NCBI GenBank assembly: GCA_902784675.1
Contig: CACZVR010000050.1
Coordinates: forward strand, 1-49,910
Length of the DNA stretch: 49,910 nucleotides
Source of the DNA: an uncultured Bacteroidales bacterium
GTDB taxonomy: Bacteria > Bacteroidota > Bacteroidia > Bacteroidales > Muribaculaceae
Direction: 5' to 3'
The notes beneath the pieces are model-generated. The model worked only from the letters and a program-made list of their open reading frames with translations. It was not told the origin of the DNA and did no database searches. How positions within the stretch are numbered: the first letter of the stretch is position 1; every line of letters begins with the position of its first letter. Made by a program: the position numbers and the translations under genes. Shown in pieces: positions 31,649 through 40,136 of the stretch.

Positions 31649-34480
31649 ATGAAACATTTATTGATTGCCATGTTATTCGCCGTTAGCGCGTTACTGCCCG
31701 TTGCAGGCCATGCTGCGGTGATTAACGGTGTCCTGGTTGACTCGCAAGACACCACCGAGCTCATCGAGGCATCCGTCAGGCTCCTCATGGCCAACAAGGA
31801 CAGCACCATGGTCAAGGGCACCACAACCGATCTCAACGGCGTCTTCAACATCAAGGGCGTCAAGGCCGGCAAATACCTGTTGCGCTTCTCCTATCTGGGC
31901 TACAACGATGTCATCAAGCACGTCACCGTCGGTGATGACGGACGCGACGTGAACATCGGCGTGGTCACCATGGATCCCAACACCATCATGCTCAAGGAGG
32001 CCGTTGTGGTGGGCGTGAAGAGCCCCATCACTGTCAAGGAGGACACCATCGAGTTCAACGCCGACACCTATAAGACACAGGCCAACGCCGTGGTCGAGGA
32101 CCTCCTCAAGCGCCTGCCGGGCGTCGAGGTGGACAGCGACGGCAAAATCACCGCCAATGGCAAAGAGGTGAAGAAAATTCTCATCGACGGCAAGGAGTTC
32201 TTCAGCGACGACCCCACTGTGGCCAGCAAGAATATCCCCGCCGACATGATCAACAAACTGCAGGTCATCGACCGCAAGAGCGACCTCGCACGACTCACGG
32301 GCGTTGACGATGGCGACGACGAGACCGTCATCAACCTCACCGTGAAAAAAGGCATGAACAACGGCTGGTTCGGCACCGTCAATGCGGGCTACGGCACCAA
32401 TGACCGCTATGCCGGCAACGTGATGATCAACCACTTCCGCGACGGCAACCAGTTCACCATCCTGGGCGGTGGCAACAACACCAACAATCTGGGCTTCGGC
32501 GACGGCGCCTCGGGACGGTTCCAGCGCTGGGGCGGTGACCGCGGCGTGACCACCTCACAGTATGTCGGCATCAACTTCAACGTCGGCAGCAAGGAGGATG
32601 ACCACTTCCGTGTGGGTGGCGACATCATGTACAGCCACAGCGACCGCGACACCCGCACCCGCACCGCGCGACAGTACCTGTTCGAGGACTCCACCAGCTA
32701 CTATGACGCCAACACTGCCGCCCGTGACAAGGGCCACAACCTGCGCGGTGACTTCCGCATCAAGTGGGAGGTGGACAGCAACAACACCATCGACTTCCGT
32801 CCCAACTTCTCGTTCAACTTCAACAAGAGTGCCCGTGGCGACTCGTCCCTCACCAGTGCAGGCGATGCAGCCCGCACCTGGGTCAACCGCAGTTTGAGCA
32901 ACTTCTTCAACGACGGTAAGAGCTACGAGTGGGGCGCACGCCTCATCTATAACCACAAGGTTGCCAGCCATCCCGGCCGCAGCCAGAGCCTCATGCTCAA
33001 CTACAACTACAGCAACGTGCGCGAGGATGCCGACACCTACACCGACAACACCTACTACCTCTTGCCCGAGCAGAGCCAACTCATCGACCAGACGGCCAAC
33101 AACCGCCGCAAGACCCATAGTGTCACGGGACGCCTCTCCTGGACCGAGCCCATCGGCGACGTCAAGAACGCCCGTTTCCTTGAGTTCTCCTATCGCGGCA
33201 ACTACCGCTACACCACAAGCGACAAGTTGGTCTATGACAACGAGCGCAGCGGCATCTGGCCCGGCGGCACCGTCACCAGTCAGGAGTGGAACGAAGGACT
33301 GAGCAACAGCTTCCGCAACACCTTCTTCAATCAGGAGTTCAGCGCCGGCTTCCGTCAGGTGCGCAAGGCCTATAACCTCAACTTGGGAATTTCGGTCAAC
33401 AGCGCCATGTCCAAGAGCAAGGACCTCATCAACAGTGCCCGCGACATCAAGGAGCGCTGGGCTTGGTCTGTGGCACCCTATGCACGTTTCCGCTACAAGT
33501 TCACCGACACGCGCAACCTCAACTTCCACTACCGCATGCGCGCTAACCAGCCCAGCATCACCCAGTTGCAGCCCGTTGCCGACGAGAGCAACCCCTTGAA
33601 CATTGTCATCGGTAACCCCGAGCTCAAGCCCACCTTCAATCACAACATCAACCTGCGGTTCGGTGACTTCGCTCAGGGCGCACAACGCAGCATCATGGCG
33701 ATGATGAACGTCGACTTTGCACAGAACAGCATCGTCTCAACCACCAAATATGACCCCGTCACCGGTGGACGCATCACCAGCTACACCAACGTGAACGGCG
33801 TGTGGAGCGCCATGGCGATGAACATGCTCAGCTTCCCCTTCGGCAGCCAAAAGACCTGGTACTTCACCAGCCACATGTTCACCCGTTACTCGGTCACCAA
33901 GGGTATCAACAACGATGTCGAGAACCGCAGCAACACCTGGATGATCAACTACATGCCAGGTCTGGCCTTCCGCAACAGTGTCTTTGACATCGAGATGAGG
34001 CCCCGTTACAGTTTCCAGACCACGGCCAACACCGTCACCACGGCCAACAACCGCAACATCCACACCTGGGGCGGAATGTTCAACGGCACCTACTCGGCAC
34101 CCTTCGGACTCGTCATCAGCACCGACTTGAACTACAGCACCACCAGCGGTTACAGCAGCGGTTACAACACCAAGCAGTGGCGCTGGAACGGCTCCGTCGC
34201 CTATCAGTTCCTGCGCGACAAGCAAGCCTCGCTCACCCTCTCGGTCTATGACATCCTGGGACAGCAAAAGAACGTTTACCGCAACGTCACTGCCAACTAC
34301 ATCGAGGATGCCATCTACAACTCCCTGGGACGCTACGGCATGCTCACCTTCACCTATCGTTTCAATACCTTCAAGAAGGGCGAGCAGCCCAAGGATCGCA
34401 ACGCCGACCGTTGGGGCGGTCCCGGCCGCTTCGGCCCTCCCGGTGGCGGACGCCCTGGTGGCGGTCGTCCCCCCTTCTAA
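31649..34480 (+). CDS. Large outer-membrane beta-barrel protein, TonB-receptor-like with carboxypeptidase-regulatory domain
   Basis: A 943-aa outer-membrane protein. The signal peptide is MKHLLIAMLFAVSALLPVAGHA. A CarboxypepD_reg-like domain covers about 23-105 (INGVLVDSQDTTELIEASVR, KYLLRFSYLGYNDV). A plug-like part has VEDLLKRLPGVEVDSDGKI and KILIDGKEFFSDDP near 145-185. The remainder is a long barrel rich in Asn, Tyr and Arg. It is the OMP_b-brl family rather than a SusC: no SusD gene follows. The C-terminus ends in a Gly/Pro/Arg-rich tail (GRFGPPGGGRPGGGRPPF) that should hang outside the barrel. Substrate unknown. It is monocistronic, bounded by a promoter and a strong hairpin. Confidence 0.88.
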   Translation: MKHLLIAMLFAVSALLPVAGHAAVINGVLVDSQDTTELIEASVRLLMANKDSTMVKGTTTDLNGVFNIKGVKAGKYLLRFSYLGYNDVIKHVTVGDDGRDVNIGVVTMDPNTIMLKEAVVVGVKSPITVKEDTIEFNADTYKTQANAVVEDLLKRLPGVEVDSDGKITANGKEVKKILIDGKEFFSDDPTVASKNIPADMINKLQVIDRKSDLARLTGVDDGDDETVINLTVKKGMNNGWFGTVNAGYGTNDRYAGNVMINHFRDGNQFTILGGGNNTNNLGFGDGASGRFQRWGGDRGVTTSQYVGINFNVGSKEDDHFRVGGDIMYSHSDRDTRTRTARQYLFEDSTSYYDANTAARDKGHNLRGDFRIKWEVDSNNTIDFRPNFSFNFNKSARGDSSLTSAGDAARTWVNRSLSNFFNDGKSYEWGARLIYNHKVASHPGRSQSLMLNYNYSNVREDADTYTDNTYYLLPEQSQLIDQTANNRRKTHSVTGRLSWTEPIGDVKNARFLEFSYRGNYRYTTSDKLVYDNERSGIWPGGTVTSQEWNEGLSNSFRNTFFNQEFSAGFRQVRKAYNLNLGISVNSAMSKSKDLINSARDIKERWAWSVAPYARFRYKFTDTRNLNFHYRMRANQPSITQLQPVADESNPLNIVIGNPELKPTFNHNINLRFGDFAQGAQRSIMAMMNVDFAQNSIVSTTKYDPVTGGRITSYTNVNGVWSAMAMNMLSFPFGSQKTWYFTSHMFTRYSVTKGINNDVENRSNTWMINYMPGLAFRNSVFDIEMRPRYSFQTTANTVTTANNRNIHTWGGMFNGTYSAPFGLVISTDLNYSTTSGYSSGYNTKQWRWNGSVAYQFLRDKQASLTLSVYDILGQQKNVYRNVTANYIEDAIYNSLGRYGMLTFTYRFNTFKKGEQPKDRNADRWGGPGRFGPPGGGRPGGGRPPF

Positions 34481-34485
34481 TAAAA

Positions 34486-34525
34486 AAATGACCAATGCGG
34501 GCCCCAACGCCCGCATTGGTCATTT
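34486..34525. terminator. Terminator after the barrel gene
   Basis: A perfect 17-bp stem (arm AAATGACCAATGCGGGC) with a 6-base loop, 5 bp after the stop. A run of A precedes it and only TTTC follows, so it may act on both strands. Confidence 0.75.
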
Positions 34526-34573
34526 CAACCCCCTCTCTCCCTGTCCCACTATGATGCGGCTCCCGCCGCATCC

Positions 34574-34614
34574 CCTAAAACCTAAAGCCTAAAGCCTAAT
34601 GCCTAAAGCCTAAT
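34574..34614 (+). repeat. CCTAAAGCCTAA tandem repeat
   Basis: Six units (CCTAAAA, CCTAAAG, CCTAAAG, CCTAATG, CCTAAAG, CCTAAT) of about 7 bp, in the same flavour as 29577-29610. Confidence 0.8.
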
Positions 34615-34649
34615 ATTAACCATTTTTAACGATTTTTCTTCACGTCTGC

Positions 34650-34680
34650 TTGGTTGACTCAACAAAAAGTTGTAATTTTG
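34650..34680 (+). promoter_or_regulatory. Promoter of surface-protein paralog 1
   Basis: TTG (34650-34652), 20 bp, TAATTTTG (34673-34680), about 310 bp before the ATG at 34991. No closer -7 match is evident. Confidence 0.65.
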
Positions 34681-34686
34681 TCACGA

Positions 34687-34990
34687 ACTATATAGTGATT
34701 ATAATTCTGAAGTACTCTGCAAGTTACTAAAAATGAAATGTTTAGTTTTTACCCAGCGGCATTGCTCGACCCAAAGTGGGCGCGAGAAGTTTGTCGTCTT
34801 TCTTGGGTTCGATTTGCAGAGGCAGAGTATTCACTAGCCTTTTATTCAATATCCATGGAAAATTAGATGAAAGTATACAGTAGTTGATCCGAGGCTCAAA
34901 GATGAAGAATGGATTGATTGACATCTTTTTTATGCATTTGATACAGAACAATTTATACATTTTATTATTAACATTTAAATTTTAGTATTT
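34687..34990 (+). promoter_or_regulatory. Long 5' leader of paralog 1
   Basis: About 304 nt between the predicted transcription start and the ATG. It contains a small CCCAAAGTGGG hairpin near 34770 and the block TAGTTGATCCGAGGCTC near 34882-34900, whose core GATCCGA recurs in the leader of paralog 2 at a similar distance from the start. The last 60 nt are nearly pure A/T and should be unstructured. An opposite 72-codon ORF here has no support. Confidence 0.5.
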
Positions 34991-36826
34991 ATGAAGAAAT
35001 TTTTATTTACACTTGCTGCGTTGATGTCTGTGGGTTCTGCCCTGGCTATCAACACGATTAACATCCCTAATCAGGATTTGACCGAAGCGCAGTTAGGCAC
35101 CACAGTTACGGTTGCTTGCGATGCTCAGTTCGACAACTACGTGAGCGCATGGCGCATTTCTTTTGTCAGTGTGCCCGAGGGCCTTACCGTCACCAATCTT
35201 CGTTGGGGCAAAGCTAGCACAACGAACTTGACCATGTACAATGTAGATGGTGATGAGGAGCAATACAGGCCTCAGGTTCTTGGTGAGTATCCTACTTGGC
35301 TCACTGCTAGCATGGCCTATGCTTATGACGAGGATGGTAACTACATGGGTACTCCCCACTGGATTGGTAACCTCGATACCTACCTCCGTATTGACTTCAT
35401 TGTCGATGCTAACTTCAAGGGTGGTACGATTGAGTATTGGGTAGAGCCTTCTGCAGGTGGTGGCCCCGGTTATCCCGCCGAGGAGTGCTGCCCCAAGAAC
35501 TCGCACCATGACATGACCTGCACCTTCACTGTTCCTGGAGCTCCCCAGCCCCAGACTCTGACTGGCGAGATCCAGTTTGGTGAGGTTACCGAGGCTGGTC
35601 TGCTGCCCGTTAGCTACAATGGCGAGGAGAACGTGACCCTGACCGCTACGCTGAACGGTGAGGCCGTTGAGATCGTTGATGGCAACATCCAGCTCGTTGA
35701 GGGCAACAACGCCGTTGTTGTTACCGCTACTGCCGAAGGCTACGAGGCCCTCGTTGCTACCGGTGAGTTCGAGTACACCGCTCCCGTGATCCCCGTTGAG
35801 GTAACTGCTACCCCGACCATCCAGGTTCAGGAAGGCGAAGAGGCTTATGTCATCACCGTTGTTGGTGACGGCGAGCTCCACCTCTATGCTAACAATGTTG
35901 AGGTTGAGAATCCCTTCACCGTTGCTCGTGGCGAGACCGACGTGACCTACTACTTCACCGCTACCGCTCAGGAAGAGGGTAAGGAGATCAGTGAGACCGC
36001 CGAGCTGACCGTTGTTGTTCCCGCTCTGGTTGTTGTTCCTCCCGTTGACGTGCCTCTCGAGGGTGATGTTGTATTCGGTGATGTTGATCCCGAGACCGGT
36101 CTGCTGCCCATCAGCTATGATGGTGACGAGAACGTGACCGTTACCGTTACTATCAACGGCGAGCCCGTCGAGATCGTTGACGGCAATGTACAGCTTGTTG
36201 ATGGTGAGAATGAAGTTGTTGTTACCGTTTCGGGCGAGGGCTACGAGACCCTCACCGTGAGCGAGAACTACAGCTGGACTGCTCCCGTAACTCCTCCCGA
36301 TCCCCACATGACCGGCTACTGGTTGGTACTCATCGATGCCGAGGGTAACCTCGACTGGGAGCCCCTCATCCAGGGTGTTAACGGTGACTACACTCAGACC
36401 GTTGCCCTCACCTATGAGGAGTATGGTCCCTACGTAGCTAACGAGGACGACAGCAACCGTCCTTGGGTGCCCTTCTACTTCGTTGTTAACGGTGTTGTTT
36501 ATGGCGCTGAGAACGACATGACTCCCACTGTTCTGGGCAATGCTATGGAGAATCCTCTGTATGCCGAGAGCGAGAACTGCTACTCAGTACTGGTTGGCTT
36601 CAACTACACGCTGGGTATCGCAATTTCTCCCGAGGGTGAGTACTATGTATACGCTGCTCAGGCAAGCCCCGTTGTAGGTATCGACGAGCTCGTTGACGGC
36701 AAGACCGTTGCTAGCGTTCGCTACTTCAACATGGCTGGTCAGGAGATGCAGGAGGCTAACGGCATGACCATCGTCGTTACCACCTACACCGACGGCACCA
36801 CCAACGCTGTTAAGGTGATGAAGTAA
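34991..36826 (+). CDS. Secreted repeat protein with sorting tail, paralog 1
   Basis: A 611-aa exported protein of no family I can name. The signal peptide is MKKFLFTLAALMSVGSALA. Residues 20-180 are a cohesin-like beta domain (NQDLTEAQLGTTVTVACDAQ, ending near SHHDMTCTFTVPG). Two Ig-like repeats follow, both with ENVT...TxTxNGE(A/P)VEIVDGN pattern (about 195-265 and 360-435), separated by a Val/Glu-rich spacer. A domain with GYWLVLIDAEGNLDWEPLIQ follows. The tail from GIDELVDGKTV has RYFNMAGQEMQ...KVMK, a type IX-like sorting tail. Codon use favours GTT, GCT and CGT, unlike its neighbours, which suggests high expression. Likely a surface or released protein. Confidence 0.8.
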   Translation: MKKFLFTLAALMSVGSALAINTINIPNQDLTEAQLGTTVTVACDAQFDNYVSAWRISFVSVPEGLTVTNLRWGKASTTNLTMYNVDGDEEQYRPQVLGEYPTWLTASMAYAYDEDGNYMGTPHWIGNLDTYLRIDFIVDANFKGGTIEYWVEPSAGGGPGYPAEECCPKNSHHDMTCTFTVPGAPQPQTLTGEIQFGEVTEAGLLPVSYNGEENVTLTATLNGEAVEIVDGNIQLVEGNNAVVVTATAEGYEALVATGEFEYTAPVIPVEVTATPTIQVQEGEEAYVITVVGDGELHLYANNVEVENPFTVARGETDVTYYFTATAQEEGKEISETAELTVVVPALVVVPPVDVPLEGDVVFGDVDPETGLLPISYDGDENVTVTVTINGEPVEIVDGNVQLVDGENEVVVTVSGEGYETLTVSENYSWTAPVTPPDPHMTGYWLVLIDAEGNLDWEPLIQGVNGDYTQTVALTYEEYGPYVANEDDSNRPWVPFYFVVNGVVYGAENDMTPTVLGNAMENPLYAESENCYSVLVGFNYTLGIAISPEGEYYVYAAQASPVVGIDELVDGKTVASVRYFNMAGQEMQEANGMTIVVTTYTDGTTNAVKVMK

Positions 36827-36869
36827 TTCATCCACACTATTGAGATTCAATTAGAATCCCGATAATCCC

Positions 36870-36902
36870 AAAACGGGCGACCCACAACGGGTCGCCCGTT
36901 TT
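36870..36902 (+). terminator. Terminator of paralog 1
   Basis: AAAACGGGCGACCC (36870-36883), loop ACAAC, GGGTCGCCCGTTTT (36889-36902), a perfect 14-bp stem ending in TTTT. The 5' arm recurs after paralog 2, but there the 3' arm is missing. Confidence 0.85.
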
Positions 36903-36954
36903 ACATGGCATGCACTTCTTTCACACTAAACCGCTAGTTGGCTGCCACACAGTT

Positions 36955-37057
36955 TTCACGCTAAGACGCTATGGGCATCCGCATTCCTGAAGTACCCCTT
37001 TTTCTGTCGGCGGATGCTAACAATAAAAATCTTAGCGCCTTAGCGGCTTAGCGTGAG
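36955..37057. repeat. Nested palindromic composite repeat
   Basis: The outer arms are TCACGCTAAGACGCTA (from 36956) and CTTAGCGCCTTAGCGGCTTA then GCGTGAG (37031-37057). The inner arms are GGCATCCGC (near 36974) and GCGGATGC (near 37010). It combines the CTTAGCG array and the GCGGATGC motif also seen at 30130-30254. Confidence 0.7.
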
Positions 37058-37127
37058 AGAATGGGTGAGTGTGTTATTTTACTTTTTATGGTGGTGGAAA
37101 TTTTTTTTAAAAAAAGTTGCATTTTCT

Positions 37128-37157
37128 TTGTCAGAAAAAAAATATGATGTATCTTTG
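37128..37157 (+). promoter_or_regulatory. Promoter of surface-protein paralog 2
   Basis: TTG (37128-37130), 19 bp, TATCTTTG (37150-37157). The ATG is 299 bp further. Confidence 0.7.
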
Positions 37158-37163
37158 CAATGC

Positions 37164-37456
37164 AAGATGAACCATTGGACATCAAGTTTAATGATGAAAA
37201 AACCTGATTACAACCATTATATGAGGTGGGTGACACGCCGCACAGGTGCTGTCTCACCGCCTTGAGTTGTAAAAGAAAACCGTTCTATGATGAACAATTA
37301 GAATAGTATAACTTTACCTTAAGAATTACCCGAATGACTATAGTTTGATCCGAAACTCTTTGAAAATCAAAATAGATAACTCTCTTGACTGCTGCGAAAT
37401 GACTGTGTTTTATTAACTTTATAACTTTTATTAATTTTAAAAATTTTCTGTTTATT
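37164..37456 (+). promoter_or_regulatory. Long 5' leader of paralog 2
   Basis: About 293 nt. Near 37224-37265 a GC-rich block can fold as GGTGGGTGACA with TGTCTCACCGCC around a GCAC-AG-GTGC hairpin. Near 37344-37360 lies AGTTTGATCCGAAACTC, which shares GATCCGA with the leader of paralog 1. The last 60 nt are A/T-rich. No known riboswitch pattern is recognised. Confidence 0.5.
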
Positions 37457-39121
37457 ATGAAGAAATTTTTATTTACACTTGCTGCGTTGCCCGATCAGGA
37501 GTTGACCGAAGCGCAGTTAGGCACCACAGTTACGGTTGCTTGCCCTGCTCAGTTCGACAACTACGTGAGCGCATGGCGCATTTCTTTTGTCAGTGTGCCC
37601 GATGGCGTTACCGTCACCAATCTTCGTTGGGGCAAAGCTAGCACAACGAACTTGCCCATGTATAATTCAGATGGTGATCTGGAGCAATACAGGCCTCAGG
37701 TTCTGGGTGAGTTCCCCACTTGGCTCGCTGCTAGCATGGCCTATGCTTATGACGAGAATGGCAACTACATGGGTACTCCCCACTGGATTGGTAACCTCGA
37801 TACCTACCTCCGTGTTGACTTAGTTATCGATGCCAACTTCAAGGGTGGTAAGATTGAGTATTGGGTAGAGCCCTCTGCAGGTGGTGGCCCCGCCTATCCC
37901 GCAAATGAGTGCTGCCCCCAGGGTTCGCACCACGACATGACCTGCACCCTCACCGTGCCCGCTGGTCCCGTTGATCCCACTCCCGCTCCCGTTCCCGTGA
38001 TCGGTCTGGATGATAATGGTGACGTTATCGCTACCGCCGAAGGCCACACCGTTCAACTGTACCTCAATGGCAATCCCGTTGATCAGCCCTACGAGCTGCC
38101 CGCTTGGGAGACCCAGACTCTGACCTTCACCGCTGTTACTCAGCCTGGTGAGAACGAGACTGCAACCGAGAGCGCTGAGCCCTTCGTTGTAACCATCGAT
38201 CCGCTGCAGCCCACCGCTGCTCCCACTCCCGTTATCAGCACGAATGACGCTGGTCAGATCATCGCTACCTGCGACGGTCCCAACACCGTTCAACTGTACC
38301 TCAACGGCGTAGCTGTTGATCAGCCCTACACTCTGCCCGCTGCAACTTGGGAGACTCAGACTCTGAGCTTCACTGCAACGACTCTGCCCGGTGAGCACGA
38401 GACTGCTACCTCAACCACCGAGCCCTATGTTGTAACCATCGATCCTCTGCAGCCCCAGCCCGCTACCGCTCCTGAAATCGTAGTTGAGAATGGCTTCGTT
38501 ACCGCTGTTGCTGAGGGTCATCAGACCGTTCTGATGCTCGACGGCCAGGTTGTTAATCAGCCCTACGAGCTGCCCGCAGCTGGTGAGGAGGATGTAACTC
38601 TGCACTTCAGCGCTTACACCATTGAGACCCAGAGTGAAACCGTTTACAAGGACGTAGTTGTTGAGGCTGCTCCCGTTGTTACTCCCACCCACACTTGTGA
38701 GCGTCCTAACTGCTCTTACACCATCAGTGGTGAGCAAGAGGTTACTGTATCGATGCATAACAACCAGCTCGGTGCAACCGTTTACTACACCATCACATTG
38801 GCTGACGGTACCGTATATGCTTCGGGTAGCTTCACCGAGGATGACTTCCAGACCACGGTTCAGGGTATTGGTGTTTACACCGTTACCTGCTGGGCTCACA
38901 TCGACGATCCCGACTGGGCTGACAGCCCCGACGGTGGTTGCTTCTTTGAGATCAAGGAGGACACCGGTACGGGTATCAACGAGCTCGTTAACGGCAAGAC
39001 CGTTGCTGGCGTACGCTACTTCAACATGGCTGGTCAGGAGATGCAGGAGGCTAACGGCATGACCATCGTCGTTACCACCTACACCGACGGCACCACCAGC
39101 GCTGTTAAGGTTATGAAGTAA
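37457..39121 (+). CDS. Secreted repeat protein, paralog 2, with truncated signal peptide
   Basis: A 554-aa paralog of the gene at 34991. The first 11 residues are identical (MKKFLFTLAAL), but a 42-bp in-frame deletion removes what corresponds to MSVGSALAINTINI. The hydrophobic stretch is cut to about 8 residues, and no signal-peptidase site is visible before PDQELTEAQL. The first domain (to about 165) is close to paralog 1. The middle is different: three repeats of about 85 residues with TVQLYLNG(N/V)xVDQPYxLP patterns. The same sorting tail (GINELVNGKTVAGVRYFNMA) ends the protein. It may no longer be exported, or may use another route. The promoter, leader and tail are intact, and its codon bias matches paralog 1. 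Confidence 0.8.
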   Translation: MKKFLFTLAALPDQELTEAQLGTTVTVACPAQFDNYVSAWRISFVSVPDGVTVTNLRWGKASTTNLPMYNSDGDLEQYRPQVLGEFPTWLAASMAYAYDENGNYMGTPHWIGNLDTYLRVDLVIDANFKGGKIEYWVEPSAGGGPAYPANECCPQGSHHDMTCTLTVPAGPVDPTPAPVPVIGLDDNGDVIATAEGHTVQLYLNGNPVDQPYELPAWETQTLTFTAVTQPGENETATESAEPFVVTIDPLQPTAAPTPVISTNDAGQIIATCDGPNTVQLYLNGVAVDQPYTLPAATWETQTLSFTATTLPGEHETATSTTEPYVVTIDPLQPQPATAPEIVVENGFVTAVAEGHQTVLMLDGQVVNQPYELPAAGEEDVTLHFSAYTIETQSETVYKDVVVEAAPVVTPTHTCERPNCSYTISGEQEVTVSMHNNQLGATVYYTITLADGTVYASGSFTEDDFQTTVQGIGVYTVTCWAHIDDPDWADSPDGGCFFEIKEDTGTGINELVNGKTVAGVRYFNMAGQEMQEANGMTIVVTTYTDGTTSAVKVMK

Positions 39122-39201
39122 TTCATTCCACCCTATTGAGATTCAATTAGAATCCCGATAATCCCAAAACGGGCGACCCACATACTTTTCCCCCAAAAAA
39201 G

Positions 39202-39236
39202 CTCCAGTCTGTCCAGTATCTCCAGTCCGTCCAGTT
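39202..39236 (+). repeat. TCCAGTCNGT tandem repeat, left of the four-helix-bundle gene
   Basis: Units CTCCAGTCTG, TCCAGTATC, TCCAGTCCG, TCCAGT of 9-10 bp. The same array type lies on the other side of the gene at 40076-40130. Confidence 0.75.
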
Positions 39237-39331
39237 TCGTCTTTTTTTGCAAGTGGTGGGTCTTTTTGTGGAGTTTGCTTTGGAAGACTTGAGGATTATC
39301 ATTATTTTTGTTGGGTTCAATCATTTGAAAT

Positions 39332-40036
39332 ATGGATAACGATACTCCCAAGAAACCTGTGGTGAACCATTATGATGACGGCACGGCTAGTGCGCTCCGC
39401 TCAGGCTCAGATTACCGCAAATTGCGGTTTTATCATCGCAGTGACGTGCTCTATCAGTTGACTCAACTCTTTTGCAAACGCTATTTCAAGAAGTGGGGCG
39501 ATCGCACCGTGGACCAGATGGTCCAGGCAGCCCGCAGCACCAAGCAAAACATTGTTGAGGGTAGCATCGATGGTCGCACGTCGATGGAGAGCGAAATAAA
39601 GCTATTAGGTATCGCACGCGGCAGCAACGGTGAACTGCTTGAGGACTATCAGGATTACTTGAAGTGTTTTGGCTTGCCGTTGTGGCAACAAGAGCATCCA
39701 CGTTACCAACCCATGCTCAACTATTGCCGCGAACATTGGAAATGGGAGGACTTTAAGGAGTTGTTGCCACGCTTGGATGCCGTGGAAATGGCAAATATGG
39801 CCATTTGTCTGTGCCATCAGGTGGACTCGGCATTGGAAAAATACTTGGAGCGCAAGGACCGTGAATTCACGACTCAAGGTGGCATAAGGGAGAGGATGAC
39901 GGCAGCTCGATTGGACCAACGCGCTTCTCAACGCGCCATCATCGACCGCCAGCAACAAGAAATTGAAGCCCTCAAGCGCGAGATAGCTCGCCTCAAGAGC
40001 CTGCTAAACAAATCTCAATTGGAAAATCTGGATTAA
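39332..40036 (+). CDS. Four-helix-bundle (S23-like) protein with suffix domain
   Basis: A 234-aa protein. Residues about 25-120 match the four-helix-bundle family related to the proteins of 23S rRNA intervening sequences: LRFYHRSDVLYQLTQLFCKR, MVQAARSTKQNIVEGSIDGR and ESEIKLLGIARGSNGELLED. The C-terminal suffix domain ends in a coiled coil (IIDRQQQEIEALKREIARLK). The role of the family is unknown; nucleic-acid association has been suggested for S23. The gene is flanked on both sides by TCCAGT-type arrays, and its last codons (NLD, stop) are written in an inverted CTGGATT unit, so the coding end has been shaped by the repeat. Confidence 0.85.
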   Translation: MDNDTPKKPVVNHYDDGTASALRSGSDYRKLRFYHRSDVLYQLTQLFCKRYFKKWGDRTVDQMVQAARSTKQNIVEGSIDGRTSMESEIKLLGIARGSNGELLEDYQDYLKCFGLPLWQQEHPRYQPMLNYCREHWKWEDFKELLPRLDAVEMANMAICLCHQVDSALEKYLERKDREFTTQGGIRERMTAARLDQRASQRAIIDRQQQEIEALKREIARLKSLLNKSQLENLD

Positions 40037-40130
40037 CTGGATTTCCTGGATTTTCGGGACCATCCCATCTAAATCAGTCCAGTCTATCCATCCTATCCAG
40101 TCCGTCCAGCACCATCCAGTCCAGCACCAT
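40026..40130 (+). repeat. CTGGATT and TCCAGTCC tandem arrays, right of the four-helix-bundle gene
   Basis: Three CTGGATT units (40028-40053, about 10 bp apart) overlap the stop codon; then TCCAGTC, TATCCATCC, TATCCAGTCC, GTCCAGCACCA and a second TCCAGTCCAGCACCA run to within 6 bp of the gldE stop. CTGGA is the complement of TCCAG, so the two arrays are inverted. Confidence 0.75.
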
Positions 40131-40136
40131 TCCCGT

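Noticed and set aside
31649-34480. SusC-type TonB receptor of a polysaccharide utilisation locus
   Set aside because: No SusD gene or glycan enzymes follow, the gene stands alone, and the barrel has the pattern of the OMP_b-brl group.
34742-34960. 72-codon ORF on the minus strand in the leader of paralog 1
   Set aside because: It has a low-complexity AT-driven composition, no promoter or neighbour support, and lies within the predicted leader of the downstream gene.
37220-37270. Known riboswitch in the leader of paralog 2
   Set aside because: The GC-rich block can fold, but none of the conserved cores I know (TPP, cobalamin, SAM, preQ1, c-di-GMP) is visible.
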